Origin: Juglans regia
Lineage: Eukaryota; Streptophyta; Magnoliopsida; Fagales; Juglandaceae
NCBI RefSeq assembly: GCF_001411555.2
Contig: NC_049909.1
Span: 1,612,001-1,676,000 of the forward strand
Direction of reading: 5' to 3'
DNA length: 64,000 nt
The notes under the pieces were generated by a model. It saw nothing but the letters and a program-made list of their open reading frames with translations. It searched no databases and was not told the origin of the DNA. The position numbers were made by a program, and so were the translations under genes. The first letter of the stretch is position 1, and every line of letters starts with the position of its first letter. Below, piece by piece: positions 44,749-55,418 of the stretch.

Positions 44749-45100
44749 CAACCACAATGATTGTCCCCTATTACAGCAACATAAAATAGAGCAAAATAAA
44801 CCCGCGTAGTAATCGTGAGCTCAGCCCCATGAACCAGCTCCTCTCGTGCCGAAGACCACCATAAGCCACCATGCACGCCATGAAGCAAACCCAACCACAA
44901 GTTTCACGTCCAACCATCATTTCCAGCCACACCAGCACCACACTAGGGCACCACCGTATGGTGCCAAGCCGCTGCTACCTTGCATGTCACGCCATGATGG
45001 CACTAAGTCATACAATGCCATGAACCACCAGCAACGTGGCTCCTGATCCTTAGGGCAGCCCTATACTTATTTTTGTTTTGAAAGGAAACTTTAGTGATCA
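44749..45100. other. Spacer, no gene seen
   Basis: CCA-rich text (ACCACCATAAGCCACCATGC) gives a Pro/His-rich frame at 44846-45046 that I do not support as a gene. Confidence 0.4.
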
Positions 45101-45104
45101 TTTC

Positions 45105-45545
45105 CATTATAACAAATTTGAAATACATAGAGGAGATTCCTTCATAGTAACAATTACATCAGAGATGGTTAATGCTTCTTTTGCCAAGATATGTGCTATT
45201 ACATTGATATTTCTTCCAACATGAAGAAACTCCCACTAGGCAAAATTCCTTAGATTTTTGTTGCTTCAGTCACAAACATCCCTGCACTAGTCCAAGCACT
45301 ATCTTCATTCTTCAAAGCCTTAATGATCTAAAGGAAGTCACCTTCAATTATAACCTTTCCTAGTCCCAATTCCAAGCCAAAAATTGTTGCTTGAAGCATC
45401 CTATAAGCTTCAACCAACAATGGATATGGGAAACGACCCTTGTTCTTTCTTATGGTTGCAATAAGCTTTCCTTCATAACCTTGAACAACAACCCCTATGC
45501 CAATTCTGGCGTGAGCTTTATCTACTACAGCATCTGACCCTCTGG
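45105..45545 (-). pseudogene. LINE RNase H-like fragment (second copy)
   Basis: Minus strand from 45535: DAVVDKAHARIGIGVVVQGY, KLIATIRKNKGRFPYPLLVE and FGLELGLGKVIIEGDFL, then an in-frame stop and IIKALKNEDSAWTSAG. This is the same RVT_3-type domain as at 8456-8935 but clearly another copy. It abuts the left LTR remnant of the next element, so one of the two truncated the other. Confidence 0.7.
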
Positions 45546-45909
45546 TTGCATGCGCATCGGTAGTGGTGAGGGATGTCTATTTGGCGCGTCTATCTGTCTC
45601 TCCCTCTCCTACTTTCTCCTGACACCTCCCTGCTTCCTAACACCCTTACCTCCTTGTCCCTTCTTCCTTTGTCTTCTAGTGATTGCCTCTTGATGGGCTG
45701 AACCTTGAGAATCATTATGGGCTTGGTGTATTTTACCCCATCATAGTTGTCGCGATTCTTAAGGGCAATTTATCTCAAAGAAGACCTTGAGAATCTTCAG
45801 AAGTAAAATACGCAATTGAACTGATCCGCCTCCATACACGGAGAAATAAATTTCGGGAGCTAGCCCTAGTCATCTATTCTTCTCACGTTAAAAGTAAAGA
45901 TTTTCAAGC

Positions 45910-46225
45910 GCGGGAGATGGGCTAGACCTCATAGAGATACGTAGGGAGCGAACATGTCTTGATGAGATAAGCGGGAGATAGGTTCGACCGCATGGAGCAC
46001 GAGCGCGAAGCATGGCTGGCGAGGTAAGTGGGAGGTAATCTCGACCACATGGAGCATGAGCGCAAAGCCTGGCAGGCGAGGTAAGTGGGAGGTAGGCTCA
46101 ATTGCATGGAGTGCGAGCACGAAACCCGTCCTGGCAAGGTAACTGGGAGATAGGCTCGACCACATGGACATGTAGGGTGTGAGCACGTAGCTTGGCTATG
46201 GCGGGAGATGGGCTCGACCGCGTAA
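45910..46225. repeat. ~58-65 bp tandem array
   Basis: Units of the form GTAAGTGGGAGGTAGGCTCGACC...ATGGAGCACGAGCGCGAAGC occur about five times. Units 2 and 3 are closest to each other. Confidence 0.75.
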
Positions 46226-46639
46226 GATGCTACGAAAGTTGGCCAAATTGTCAAGTGACTTGCTTGCCTATTCAGACACCTAGGAGGCCGAGCGGTCCTT
46301 GACCTTTCCCACCTATTGAATTTTTATAAAAATGGTAAAACGAGTCAAGCAGTTTATAAGACTGGACTCACCCTAAGTCTTGTCGAAAAGCATAAGTTTT
46401 CCTGGCATTTTTATTTTTGATGATGCTGGTGAATTTTCCTTTTTCGATGTAAATTACAATTAATGTAAGATTATGTTTGTTGTGACCCGCACGAAGTGGC
46501 CAGGGAGCCCGTCGACCTTCTGGGTCCACTACAGCCAATTGTGGAGCTCGGAGGCATGTTAATCCCGGAGGCTTGTTCTCGAAGGTAACCCGTTGGCAGC
46601 GATTATGGCACGAGTGCGAACACTTGGTGTTTGCTGGTG

Positions 46640-47160
46640 GATATGCTGTCTTAAAAGTAATGTCGAGCAGTCAAAAGACTGAACCCACACTTCTTTGTGA
46701 GGCAAGCCGGGCTGCCTTAAAGCAGAAGGAAGGTAAATAAAAGATGTTCGACCGCGCTATGCTGTCTCGAAAGTAATGTCGAGCAGTCGAAAGACTGAGC
46801 CTGTACTTCGTCGTGAGGCAGGTCGAGTCACCTTAAGGCTGGACCTGCCTATTGACCCTCACAGGAAGGCAAGTAGAAGATGTCCGACCACGCTATGTTG
46901 TCTCGAAAGTAATGTCGGGCAGTCGAGAGATTGAACCCGCACTTCATCGTGAGGCAGGCTGAGCCACCCTAAGGCTGGACCTGCCTGTTGACCCTCATGG
47001 GAAGGTAAGTAGAAGACGTCCGACCGCACTATGATGTCTCAAAAGTAATGTCGGGTAGTCGAAAGACTGAATCCGCACTTTCCCGTGAGGCAGGCTGGGT
47101 TGCCTTAAGACTGGACTCGCCTATTGACCCTCACTGGAAGGTAAGTAGAAGATACTACAA
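46640..47160. repeat. ~118-136 bp tandem array, four units
   Basis: ATGCTGTCT(C/T)(G/A)AAAGTAATGTCG starts units at about 46648, 46766, 46895 and 47031. Each ends GGAAGGTAAGTAGAAGA or a close variant. Confidence 0.8.
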
Positions 47161-47274
47161 AATTCAAACTTGTTAATGCAAATATTTTACAATCACAAGT
47201 GTGAAATTTACGAACCTGAGCTGTCTTTCTAGGGTGAAGTGTAGGTTTGTGGCTCTATCAGTTTGGCATTCTGT

Positions 47275-48310
47275 TGCTGGAGATGAAGTTCCATTGCAAG
47301 AGACTCCATTGGTGGAGATTTCATTGATGGAGTTTCCGTTGGTGGAGATTCCATTGATGGAGATTCCGTTGATGGAGATTCCATCTTCGGGTAGTCTAAG
47401 GCTAACCCGCACTTCTTCGCGAGAGGGATTGAGCAACCTTAGGCATTACACTCTCGCCTCGCAGGGAGGTAAGTTGCTGATGGAGATTCTGTTGGTGGAG
47501 ATTCTATCTTCAGGTAGCTGAAGGTTTAACTGCACTCCTCCACTAGAGGGATAGAGCAGCCTTAGGTATTACACTCATCCCTTTCGTCTTGCATGGAGGT
47601 AAGTTGTTGATGGAGATTCCGTTGAGGGGTGGGGAGGCTGGACTCACTCTCCATCGCAGGAGGGGTAGAGCAACCTTAGGCATTACACTTATCCCTTTGG
47701 TCCTGCTAGAGGTATGTTGTTCGGTCAGTCTGTCACTGGACCCACTACCACCTGTTGACGCTCACGAGGAAGGTAAGTATTCATCTTCGGGTAGTCGAGG
47801 GCTGACCTACACTTTGCTGCAAGAGAGATAAGGCAACCTTTAGGCCTACATTTCCCTCTAGTACCCTGTAGGGGAGGTAATTCACACAACGATGTTGCTA
47901 GTCCACTCCTTCGCCGTGATGGGGGTCGGGATAATTTTTCAGGCCCCCGAGAGGGCAAGTCCCGCTCTCTCGAACGAAGAGGTTGAGCCGCCTACTCTCC
48001 TATCAACCTTCATGAGAGGTAGGCTATTCGGACAGTTTGGGACTAGACCCGCTCCCACCTGTTGACATCGCAATGAATGGTAAGTTTGGATCAGACTGGC
48101 GCTAAACCCACACTTCGTCGCAGCTGAGGTCGAGGTAAGCCTTCGGGCCTTTGGGACTGGACCCGCACTCCATCGCGGGAGGGGTAGAGCAGCCTTAGGC
48201 ATTAAATCCTTCATTCCCGTGCGAGGTACGTTGCTTGGGCAGTCTATCATTGGACTTACTCCCGCCTGTTGACGCTCACGAGGAAGGTAAGTAGTTGATG
48301 GAGATTCTAT
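47275..48310. repeat. GGAGATTCC short repeats within ~130 bp units
   Basis: GTTGATGGAGATTCC-type 15-18 bp repeats lie at 47310-47385. On the minus strand they give the run ISINGISINGIS. Larger units of about 130 bp include GAGCA(A/G)CCTTAGGCATTACA, GGAGGTAAGTTG and CCTGTTGACGCTCACGAGG, repeated several times to 48300. Confidence 0.75.
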
Positions 48311-48435
48311 GTCGGGCCGTACAGCTAGTGTTTCTCACCACAGGAAATTGCTATGTTAGTAAAACAGAATTCACATAAGTTTTGAGGGGGAGAAACTAGA
48401 GTGCTTAGCTGCTAGGACTTATTTTTGCCCCCTGC

Positions 48436-48600
48436 TGTTTGTCATTTCTTCTCTTCCTTGCTCCTTATTTTTATTCTCATTTCCATTTTTTTTTGCATGT
48501 TGTTGTTTGCCCGCTGCTAAACCGAAATTGCTTGCTGCTGTTTGCCATTTCTTATTTTCCTCAATCCTCATTTTTATTTCCATTTGTTTTATTTTTTACA
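48436..48600. repeat. ~110 bp imperfect duplication
   Basis: CTGCTGTTTGTCATTTCTTC at 48441 recurs as CTGCTGTTTGCCATTTCTTA at about 48535. Both copies are followed by TCCTTATTTTTATT-like text. Confidence 0.6.
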
Positions 48601-48833
48601 ACTCGTACAGATGAGGCGAGTCCAAGCAGATGTGGAGTAGGCGGGTGATGAGTATTTTTGACCGAGGTGCATGCATGGCCGTGGAGTCTGGATGATAAGT
48701 CATCGCTAATCGAGGAGATCTCTGGTCGGGGGCACTTGCTGAGGAGACTAGCTGTGGCCATTGGATGGCCAAGGAGGTTGAGCAACGAGCCCATGGCCAT
48801 GGAGGGGAGACCGTGGAGCCCTGTCTGCGATGC

Positions 48834-48985
48834 ATGACCAACGTGTAGTGATCATGTAGTCCTGCCCACTAAGCATGGCTGACGTGTAGTGGTCATGGAG
48901 TCCTACCCGCTGAGCATTGCTGACGTGTAGTGGTTGTGGAGTCCTGCTTGTTGAGCATGGTCGACATGCGGTGGCCATGAAGGGG
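48834..48985. repeat. 54 bp tandem repeat, three units
   Basis: GACGTGTAGTGGTCATGGAG-type units begin at about 48840, 48890 and 48925 and share GTCCTGCCC(A/G)CTGAGCAT(G)GCTGACG. Confidence 0.65.
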
Positions 48986-49611
48986 CAAGGAGAACTCAGC
49001 CGTGAGTTGGCTGAGGAGTCCGGTGCACTGGGTGCATGGCCGAGGGGCCACCGGGGTCAACCGTGGTGGTCGGGGACCACCCCTTAGACGGCAGAGGATG
49101 CCAGTGGTCTAAGTGGTGACCGCCGGCGGGATCAAGAGGCTCACGACAGTTTGCCGTGAGCCTGCTACGTGCACGGAGTACATGGCTGAAGGCCATTGTT
49201 GCCCGCCGTACATAAGGGCATGCCGAAGGCACTTAGGCCGGGATAGACTTTGCAGGCGGTACTCCTGGCAATGGCAGATAGCTGCCTGCCGACTTGTTGG
49301 AGCCACGAGAGGTGGGGCTCCCTTCAGGGCGCTCGGGGAATGTGCACCCCTGGTCCACTGTGCACGGCGTGCGCAATCTTCCTAGCAGGTGAACTCCGTG
49401 GCCTCAACAAAACATGTCAGCGGCTCTCACAGTAGCCACCAGTCTCCACAGCTGGGCCCACGGACAGTGGGTCGTAGGCTCCTCGAGCGCACGAGGACAT
49501 GTGGAGACAGAAACCGCCGGCGGTCCATGTGGTGATAGCCGGCGAGTTAGTGGGTCTCGCAGCGAGGTGCCACGAGGCTCCTGTGTGCATGGCGACTTGC
49601 ACCCGTTGCGC

Positions 49612-49644
49612 ACTGTGCATGGCACTATGCGTGCCATGCACAGT
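49612..49644. repeat. Perfect 13 bp hairpin
   Basis: ACTGTGCATGGCA and TGCCATGCACAGT are perfect inverted arms around a 7 base loop CTATGCG. It lies in the LARD-like element near its minus-strand 5' end. Confidence 0.9.
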
Positions 49645-49995
49645 TCGAACGTGCATGGGCACAGTGCCCGTTCTCTGTGTACATGCATGAGCCCAGTGTA
49701 TATTCTTGAGCGGTCTTTACACTGCTCATTTAAATCTAATATGTACTTAAAAGCACAGGGAGTGGTGGGCGCTATTTAAGCTCAAGTGCCTGGGGCGTTC
49801 GGGACCTCGACCCTACATGCTGGATGTATAAAAAGTGCAGTACACTTTTAATCGCCCCTTTACTGCAGTAGTGTTTTCCATAAAAATAAAAGTGGAAAGA
49901 CTAAAGATACTTATCTGGAAACTTTCATCTACTCCTTCGGAGATTATTTAGCTCTTCCGATACAAAAAAAATCTCGATCCCACAGACGGCGCCAC

Positions 49996-50631
49996 TGTTA
50001 ACGCCTAAAAACGGCGCAACCCGAAAGGGAAGAAAGATCCATTCTCGGGACGCGCTGAGGTTGGATGGGTCTCAATCAGTGTTGTTTGGAGCCCCCGGCA
50101 ATGGTCTGGTGAGGTTGTACGGTGTCAGAAACAATATTTAAATGTAGAGAAAATAAGAAGAGATTAACATATGGATTGATGTGGTTCGGCGCTAAGCCTA
50201 CGTCCACGAGGGTTTGGGGAGAGAATATTCCACTATAATATGTGTGTTTACAGTCTCTCATAGCCTCTCATTATCACTGCACAATGGGAGATGTAGATCT
50301 ACTGGCTGGAGAAGAGGTTCTCTCTGTAGCTCTCAAGTTGTAGAAGAAGTCGAAGTCAAAAGAAAAGTCCTCGAGACCATAGGCTCATTGTCCCTTTTAT
50401 CTAACCCTCTACTTGTGTGCACCTCGGTAGGGTTGAGGAATGTCTGTTTAGCGTGTCTGACCGTCTCTCCATTTTCTACTTTTTCCTGACTCCTCGTTGC
50501 CTCTTGACAACCTCACCCCCTTGTCCCTTCTTGTCCCCTTTCCCTCTCTCTTCATTTGTCTTCCAGTGATGACCCCTTGAAAAGCTGAACCTTGATAATC
50601 ATTCTAGGCCTTGTGTATTTTACCCCTTCAC
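49996..50631 (-). repeat. 5' LTR of the LARD-like element
   Basis: It is 636 bp and abuts the TGGCGCCGTCTGTGGGA primer site (49994-49978, minus strand). The outer end is TGAAGGGGTAAAATACAC on the minus strand. Confidence 0.7.
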
Positions 50632-50767
50632 ACAATAAACTAATAATAATATTAAAATAAAGAGCAAAGAAAATACTTCAAAAATTATATCGGTGACAAA
50701 TAGAAACCTAAATGTAAGAGAAGAGTTAAGGCGTGGACTAATATGAGATGGCATTAGAGGAGAAAGT

Positions 50768-51792
50768 TAGGGGTGAGTACAGACTTAGTTGGAGTCGGCA
50801 AATTCTCTTAAATCTGACTCTAAAGAGAATCTACCGACTCTGATTTGTGTAGGTTTCGATCTGACTCCGACTCCGACTCCGACTCCAACTTGTTAGAGCA
50901 GAATCAAATTTGGGCTTTCAACTTTGGTTTCTTCTTCTTTTTTTTTTTTTTTGTTTCATATTTTGCCCATTTAAAAAGGATTTTTTTTATAGGTTTTCAA
51001 GTATCAATTTTTCGAAAAAAATTAAAACTGAAAACTAAATCATTCACTGCTAATTTACTTCTATATTAATATCTAATATATTTTTATGCTAGACTTATAC
51101 TATAGTGTCGAATTACGTGTTATCATACTATAATATTACATGATGTTATTTTTAGTGTCTAATTATATGTTATTATACTATAGTATTACATTTTGTTATT
51201 AACTTATTATATTCGACTTATTAGTTATTTCTATACTAATGTTGAATTTATTTCTATACAAGATTTGTACTATAGTGTCTAATTACATGTTATTATACTT
51301 TAAGAAATTAGTTATGTTATCAACTTATTATTACTAGACTTATTTAAATACTAGTATCTAACTTATTTCTATACTTGATTATGTATGGTAGTAATACTAT
51401 GATGTTTACATATGCTAAACCATCGTTAATCTATTTATATTATGACATAAGTATGTTATTTTATAATAATTAACTCATACTAGTATATTATTGAATTTAA
51501 CTATACAAGTTCTAGTTATATAACTATATAACTATACTAGTTATATGATAAATATATAGATAAATACATATTTTTATAACATATATACAATATCATAATC
51601 GGATTCAGAGTTGAAATCGAAGTAGGAGTGCAAAGTCAAAATCGAATCATAAAGTCTCCGTCGGAGTCGAAGTCAGTTTAGCGACACCTCTGATTGAAAA
51701 ACTTAAAAAGAAATCCGACTTTGAGTCCATTTTGTCGAAATCAGATCGGAACCAAATTTGGAGTTGGATTTCCGGATTTTTGCTCAACCCTA
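50768..51792. mobile_element. Non-autonomous hAT element, 1025 bp
   Basis: The left end TAGGGGTGAGTAC and right end GCTCAACCCTA are inverted (TAGGG-TGAG). The 8 bp flanks GAGAAAGT (50760-50767) and CAGAAAGC (51793-51800) match at six positions, fitting an old hAT target duplication. Inner arms pair over GTTGGAGTCGG / TTTGGAGTTGGATTTCCGG. The left arm has CTCCGACTCCGACTCCGACTCC and the right arm ATCAGATCGG- and GTCGGAGTCGAAGTC-type repeats. The middle is AT-rich with repeated GTCTAATTA(C/T)ATGTTATTATACT. No transposase is present. Confidence 0.8.
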
Positions 51793-51800
51793 CAGAAAGC

Positions 51801-52362
51801 AAGAGATTGATAGTTTTAAAATTGAAAGGAATAGAAAACCAAAGATCTTTTGTCAATAAAAGCACGAAGTAATTAAATGTTTGCAATTAAAGAAAATAAT
51901 GGTTTTATGACAATATTAAATGATAAAACTAATTAGAGGAATTATGGTTGTGTTAATTTTTGTTTTAGAAGTACAATGGTGATGTGAATTAATAGAAATC
52001 AAAGAAAATGCTTTGAAAATTATACAGGCAATGGATTATGATGGAGTGATGAAAAACTTCATGAATTACATGCACATTTTATACCTTTTATAACTCAAAA
52101 TTTGACACCATCATTGGTGCCCGCAGCTCTACATAGCTCATGTCTCTGTTTCCATTACCTTTCTAGACTACCAAAGGCCAGCATCGGCCAACTTTACAAA
52201 AGAAAAACCCTATATCTAAGAAAGCTTTGCAAACTTAACCTCTGATTAGCCAAGTCATCATAAAACACTGGGCCTGCTGATCACGTTCTATACAGTCAAA
52301 CAACCTTCTGGTGAAAGCAAAGAGGAAGTGTAGCTTTGGGTTCTCAACATTCTGGTTTGCTG
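51801..52362 (-). other. 3' flank of the coiled-coil gene
   Basis: The 3' UTR of the gene below lies at the high end of this range. Poly(A) signal candidates were not resolved. No other gene is seen. Confidence 0.4.
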
Positions 52363-53271
52363 TTAGAAGGCTACATTTTTTTCTAGCTGCCTTATCCTGT
52401 CTCGCAATTCTTGGATGGTATGATTTGCATCCTACAAGGGAGAGGTAAAGGAATCTCAGACACTTAGAAGTACAGGCATACAAGAAAGAAAATAAGGACA
52501 GAAGCAGGGTGGTGAAAGTATTGAACCTGTAGCTTCTTTTTCAGACCTTTCTCCTCGTTCTCTCTTCGATCCCTCTCCTCTGCAAATATGTCAATTAGAC
52601 TTTCTTGTTCATTGTTCAATTCCTCGATCTTTCCAAGCACAGTTCGGAGCTAATCAAAGAGCATGGAGTTATTTAGATTAGAAGTAATAAGATAACCGAT
52701 TATTACATAACAGCTTTGAGCAATTAACTGCTGTTGGGGTAACATAATCTATAGATCTCACATAACCTCCCACAATTATTTCACGCTATTTAGAATCTCA
52801 CTTCTAGTTCTATCTTCCATTCATTTAACAACAGGCAGTTATGAAGAACTGATCCTAATTAAACAAAAGTGTACAAGAAAATATATTAATGAGTATCTGA
52901 AAAAAACAGAATCATCATCACTTAAAAAAAGTTGGTTTTCCATCATCCAGCATAGGAACCAGAGAGGCAGGTAAATGTGCGTACCTGAGTTTCAAGAGAT
53001 TTACACTTGTCTCTTTCATGCTGCAAATCACTTAGCAATTCGCCCAAAACCTCTCCCTCCTTTTTCTCTAATCTACACCGCAAGGGGAAAAAGGGGGAAA
53101 GTAATAAATGTAATTTGCAAGAATGCCGCAGATAGAGCAGTAAATATGTACTGTTTTAGAGAGACAAAACGGGTACCTTTTCCTCAACTCATGATTCTCC
53201 TCTTTCAACAGCTCTAGAGTGCGCAAATCAGAGTCTGAAAGTGAATGTGCACTACAATTACCATCCCCTCC
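52363..53271 (-). CDS. Coiled-coil protein, last four exons (5' part missing)
   Basis: Minus-strand exons are 53271-53177, 53072-52985, 52649-52527 and 52431-52363 (TAA). All introns are GT-AG and the phases agree (the first join is inside a codon, the others between codons). They encode about 124 residues: SLSDSDLRTLELLKEENHEL, then LEKKEGEVLGELLSDLQ, IEELNNEQESLIDIFAEERD and TIQELRDRIRQLEKNVAF at the C-terminus. The heptad-like, charged composition is a coiled coil. From memory the FAEERDRR-EE-L...TIQEL block resembles the C-termini of some plant FHA-domain proteins, but I cannot confirm this. No N-terminal exons are found up to 64000. Either the 5' part lies beyond a >10 kb TE-filled intron or the gene is truncated. 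Confidence 0.7.
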
Positions 53272-53699
53272 CTGCCAGTTCAATAAATCCATTAGTAATG
53301 CAATACTGGCAAAGCTTAGGATCATGTGAGCATCAACGCTGAATACTAGTAGCAATTCATACAATGAGAAGATGAGAAACTATTATGGTGCTGCACAAAC
53401 TATAGGAGCAATACTGAACATTAAACATGCAGAGATTCTGTTAATTTGGCTTATCTAAAACAAGATGGACATTCATAGCTTTTCTTGAGCAGCATTAACT
53501 GCATTTTTTATGTTCTAGATATATTTACTTATGGTGGGAGAACTTCTTTTCTTTTTGTTGGCACCGGGTGACCCAAAAAAAGTCCTAACTAACCTCAAGG
53601 TTACCTAGCCCTCAGTAATGAGTTTTCTGCAAGTGCACCTCAAGATAATTTGAGAAATTCTCCCACTCTGATTAGCCCTAGAAATTGTTTTTTTTTTCT
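53272..53699 (-). other. Intron or 5' flank of the coiled-coil gene
   Basis: No further exon is recognised. The stretch 53560-53690 (GGCACCGGGTGACCC...GGTGCACTTGCAG on the minus strand) looks like a dispersed repeat that borders LINE ends. Confidence 0.4.
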
Positions 53700-54168
53700 T
53701 TTTATAAGTAAGAAATTTTATTAATCACATAACTAGGCATAGCCCAGCTACACCAGAAGTATACAAGAGATGAACTTAAACAAGCTAAGTGCTGTGAAAA
53801 TCAGTATAAAGTCATAAGGCTAGTCCCATTCAATACAATGGCTGAAGCCCAGAGTAACAATGTATGGTAGAAAAAGCCCCTAAGCCCTTCCATCAACTGT
53901 TCCCTGTTGTCAAAGCAGCATCCATTCCGTTTGTTCCAAGTACACCACATTAAACATAGAGGCACCATCTTCCAAACAGCCGCTATTCGACAATTACCCT
54001 GAATTCCTCTCCAACATAACAATAAATCAGCCACCTTCCTGGGCATGACCCAAGCAATGCCAAGCCTAGAGAAGATATACTCCCATAAATCCTTGACCCA
54101 CTTTACAGTGTAAAAGAAAATGATCCACTGTTTCTCCAATGCTTTTACACATAAAGCACCACTTCAAT
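53700..54168 (-). pseudogene. LINE (L1-type) 3' fragment, zf-RVT region
   Basis: Minus-strand frames read LKWCFMCKSIGETVDHFLLH (about 54155), then SRLGIAWVMPRKVADLLLCW and AAVWKMVPLCLMWC (54139-53801). They end in the LINE 3' UTR with an A-rich tail (T-rich on + at 53690-53705). It is the same family as the LINE in MUB intron 2. Homology stops abruptly at about 54168, where oppositely oriented LINE sequence begins. One frameshift lies near 54105. Confidence 0.8.
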
Positions 54169-55418
54169 GTCAACTCGAGACGTGCGAAAGTCAGATATGG
54201 CAGGCCTATTACGGGCAGGTGATCTTTCTGTTTTGGGAGAAAATCAGAGACAAGACGGAAGTGGCAGGTGGTCTGGGCAAGTAGAGGTAACCATATTGAA
54301 GGAGTTATGGGATATGGAGGCATCGTTGGAGGAGATGAATATTAAAGTAAAGGGGCTTATACGGTGCGTTTTGGGAAAAGAAGTATTGGGGCTGGGCTTG
54401 GGGAGTGGGCTCGAAACAGGGAATAAGAAACTGAAGGGAGTGGGCCAGGATGGTGGGCCCGAAGGGAAGGCCCAGGATAATTGCGCAGGAGTTGGGCTAG
54501 CTCAAAGGCCCGAGCCCACTCCACAGGCGTCCTCCTTCTGGAGGAAGAAACCACTTCACACAGCAGGCCCATCAAGGGCTGGGTCAGCAACAACGATGCC
54601 GGGGAAACCTCAGTCGACGGCACCGAAGGACATAGTGGCTTCGGCGGAAGCATCGTCGTCGACAGTGACGTAGTTTCCAAGAAGTCTCCCCATAGTTTTA
54701 GTTGTTTCGGGTTCTCTGGAGGGGCCCGAAACACATACACCAAGATCAAGTCTTGGGCAGGGGCTGGCACAGAATAGTGCGACGGCATATGGCGACTCAA
54801 ATGGTGGCTCGACAGTGGCAATACAACCGTCGGTGGTGGAGGTGGGGGAAATCATTGAAGGGGAAGGTTTGGAACTAAGCATTTTCGATGATGGGTCTTC
54901 GACCTCATCTGGGCTGCCACAGAACCTTTCGGTGAGTCATGGGATGCCTTTGGATCTGTTGTTCTCGGGACAGGTCCATCTGGATATGCCTTTGGTTTTG
55001 GCCCACAGTAAGCTTTTTGAGGGAGTTTGATCAGATCTTATTGTTGCTGTGGAGTGTGGGAGCACATCAGAGATAGTAGGGGAAGGTCAGTTGATGATGC
55101 TTGATACACGTAAATGCTCTACAGAGGGGGAGGAGTCTGCAGGAGTGGATCCTATCCCAATAAGGATGATTCTTCCTACTCTTTCAGATGATTGGGTATT
55201 GAAAAGGTAGAGGAACTTCAAAGTTGCACGGGAATTTCATGCAAGGGCTATGAAGATCAGTTTAAGGCATTGATTATAGCCATTAAAGCAAGACAACATG
55301 GTGCAGGGTCAAAAAGAGATAGGGAGCTGAAGAGGTTGACGTGGTCCATTAATTATGATGGAAAGGAGGGGAGTGCAAGTCGTGGAATAAACAAGGGGAG
55401 GGTTGGAACAGTTGATAA
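54169..55418 (+). pseudogene. LINE ORF1-like region, broken
   Basis: The frame 54167-54673 (MSTRDVRKSDMAGLL...) and following frames 54481-54777 and 54815-55030 are Gly/Ser/Pro-rich with LELSIFDDGSS-type text. They precede an L1-type ORF2 start, so this is the expected place of ORF1. No RRM or zinc knuckle is evident, and the frame shifts several times. Confidence 0.55.

Larger units (their letters stand above)
45545..50631 (-). mobile_element. Large retrotransposon derivative (LARD-like), non-coding, ~5.1 kb
   Basis: The right LTR is 49996-50631 (TGTTAACGCC...ACCCCTTCA). The left LTR remnant 45545-45743 aligns with its last 200 bp (GTATTTTACCCC ends both). Just inside the right LTR the minus strand reads TGGCGCCGTCTGTGGGA, a primer-binding sequence typical of gypsy Tat/Athila-type elements, so the element is oriented minus. 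I found no gag or pol between. Instead the interior is a chain of tandem arrays. Small frames throughout (for example 45922-46254, 47173-47436, 49113-49779) come from the repeats. The lineage is inferred from the primer site only. Confidence 0.6.

Noticed and set aside
45929..46254. Repetitive frames resembling a surface-repeat protein
   Set aside because: They come from the tandem array of the LARD-like element. No start or domain is shared between units.
47173..47436. NGISINGIS repeat protein on the minus strand
   Set aside because: The repeat results from the GGAGATTCC short repeat. It lies within the non-coding retroelement.
49113..49779. GC-rich overlapping frames on both strands
   Set aside because: High GC lowers stop frequency. 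The frames lie just inside the element's primer site and show no gag or pol motifs.
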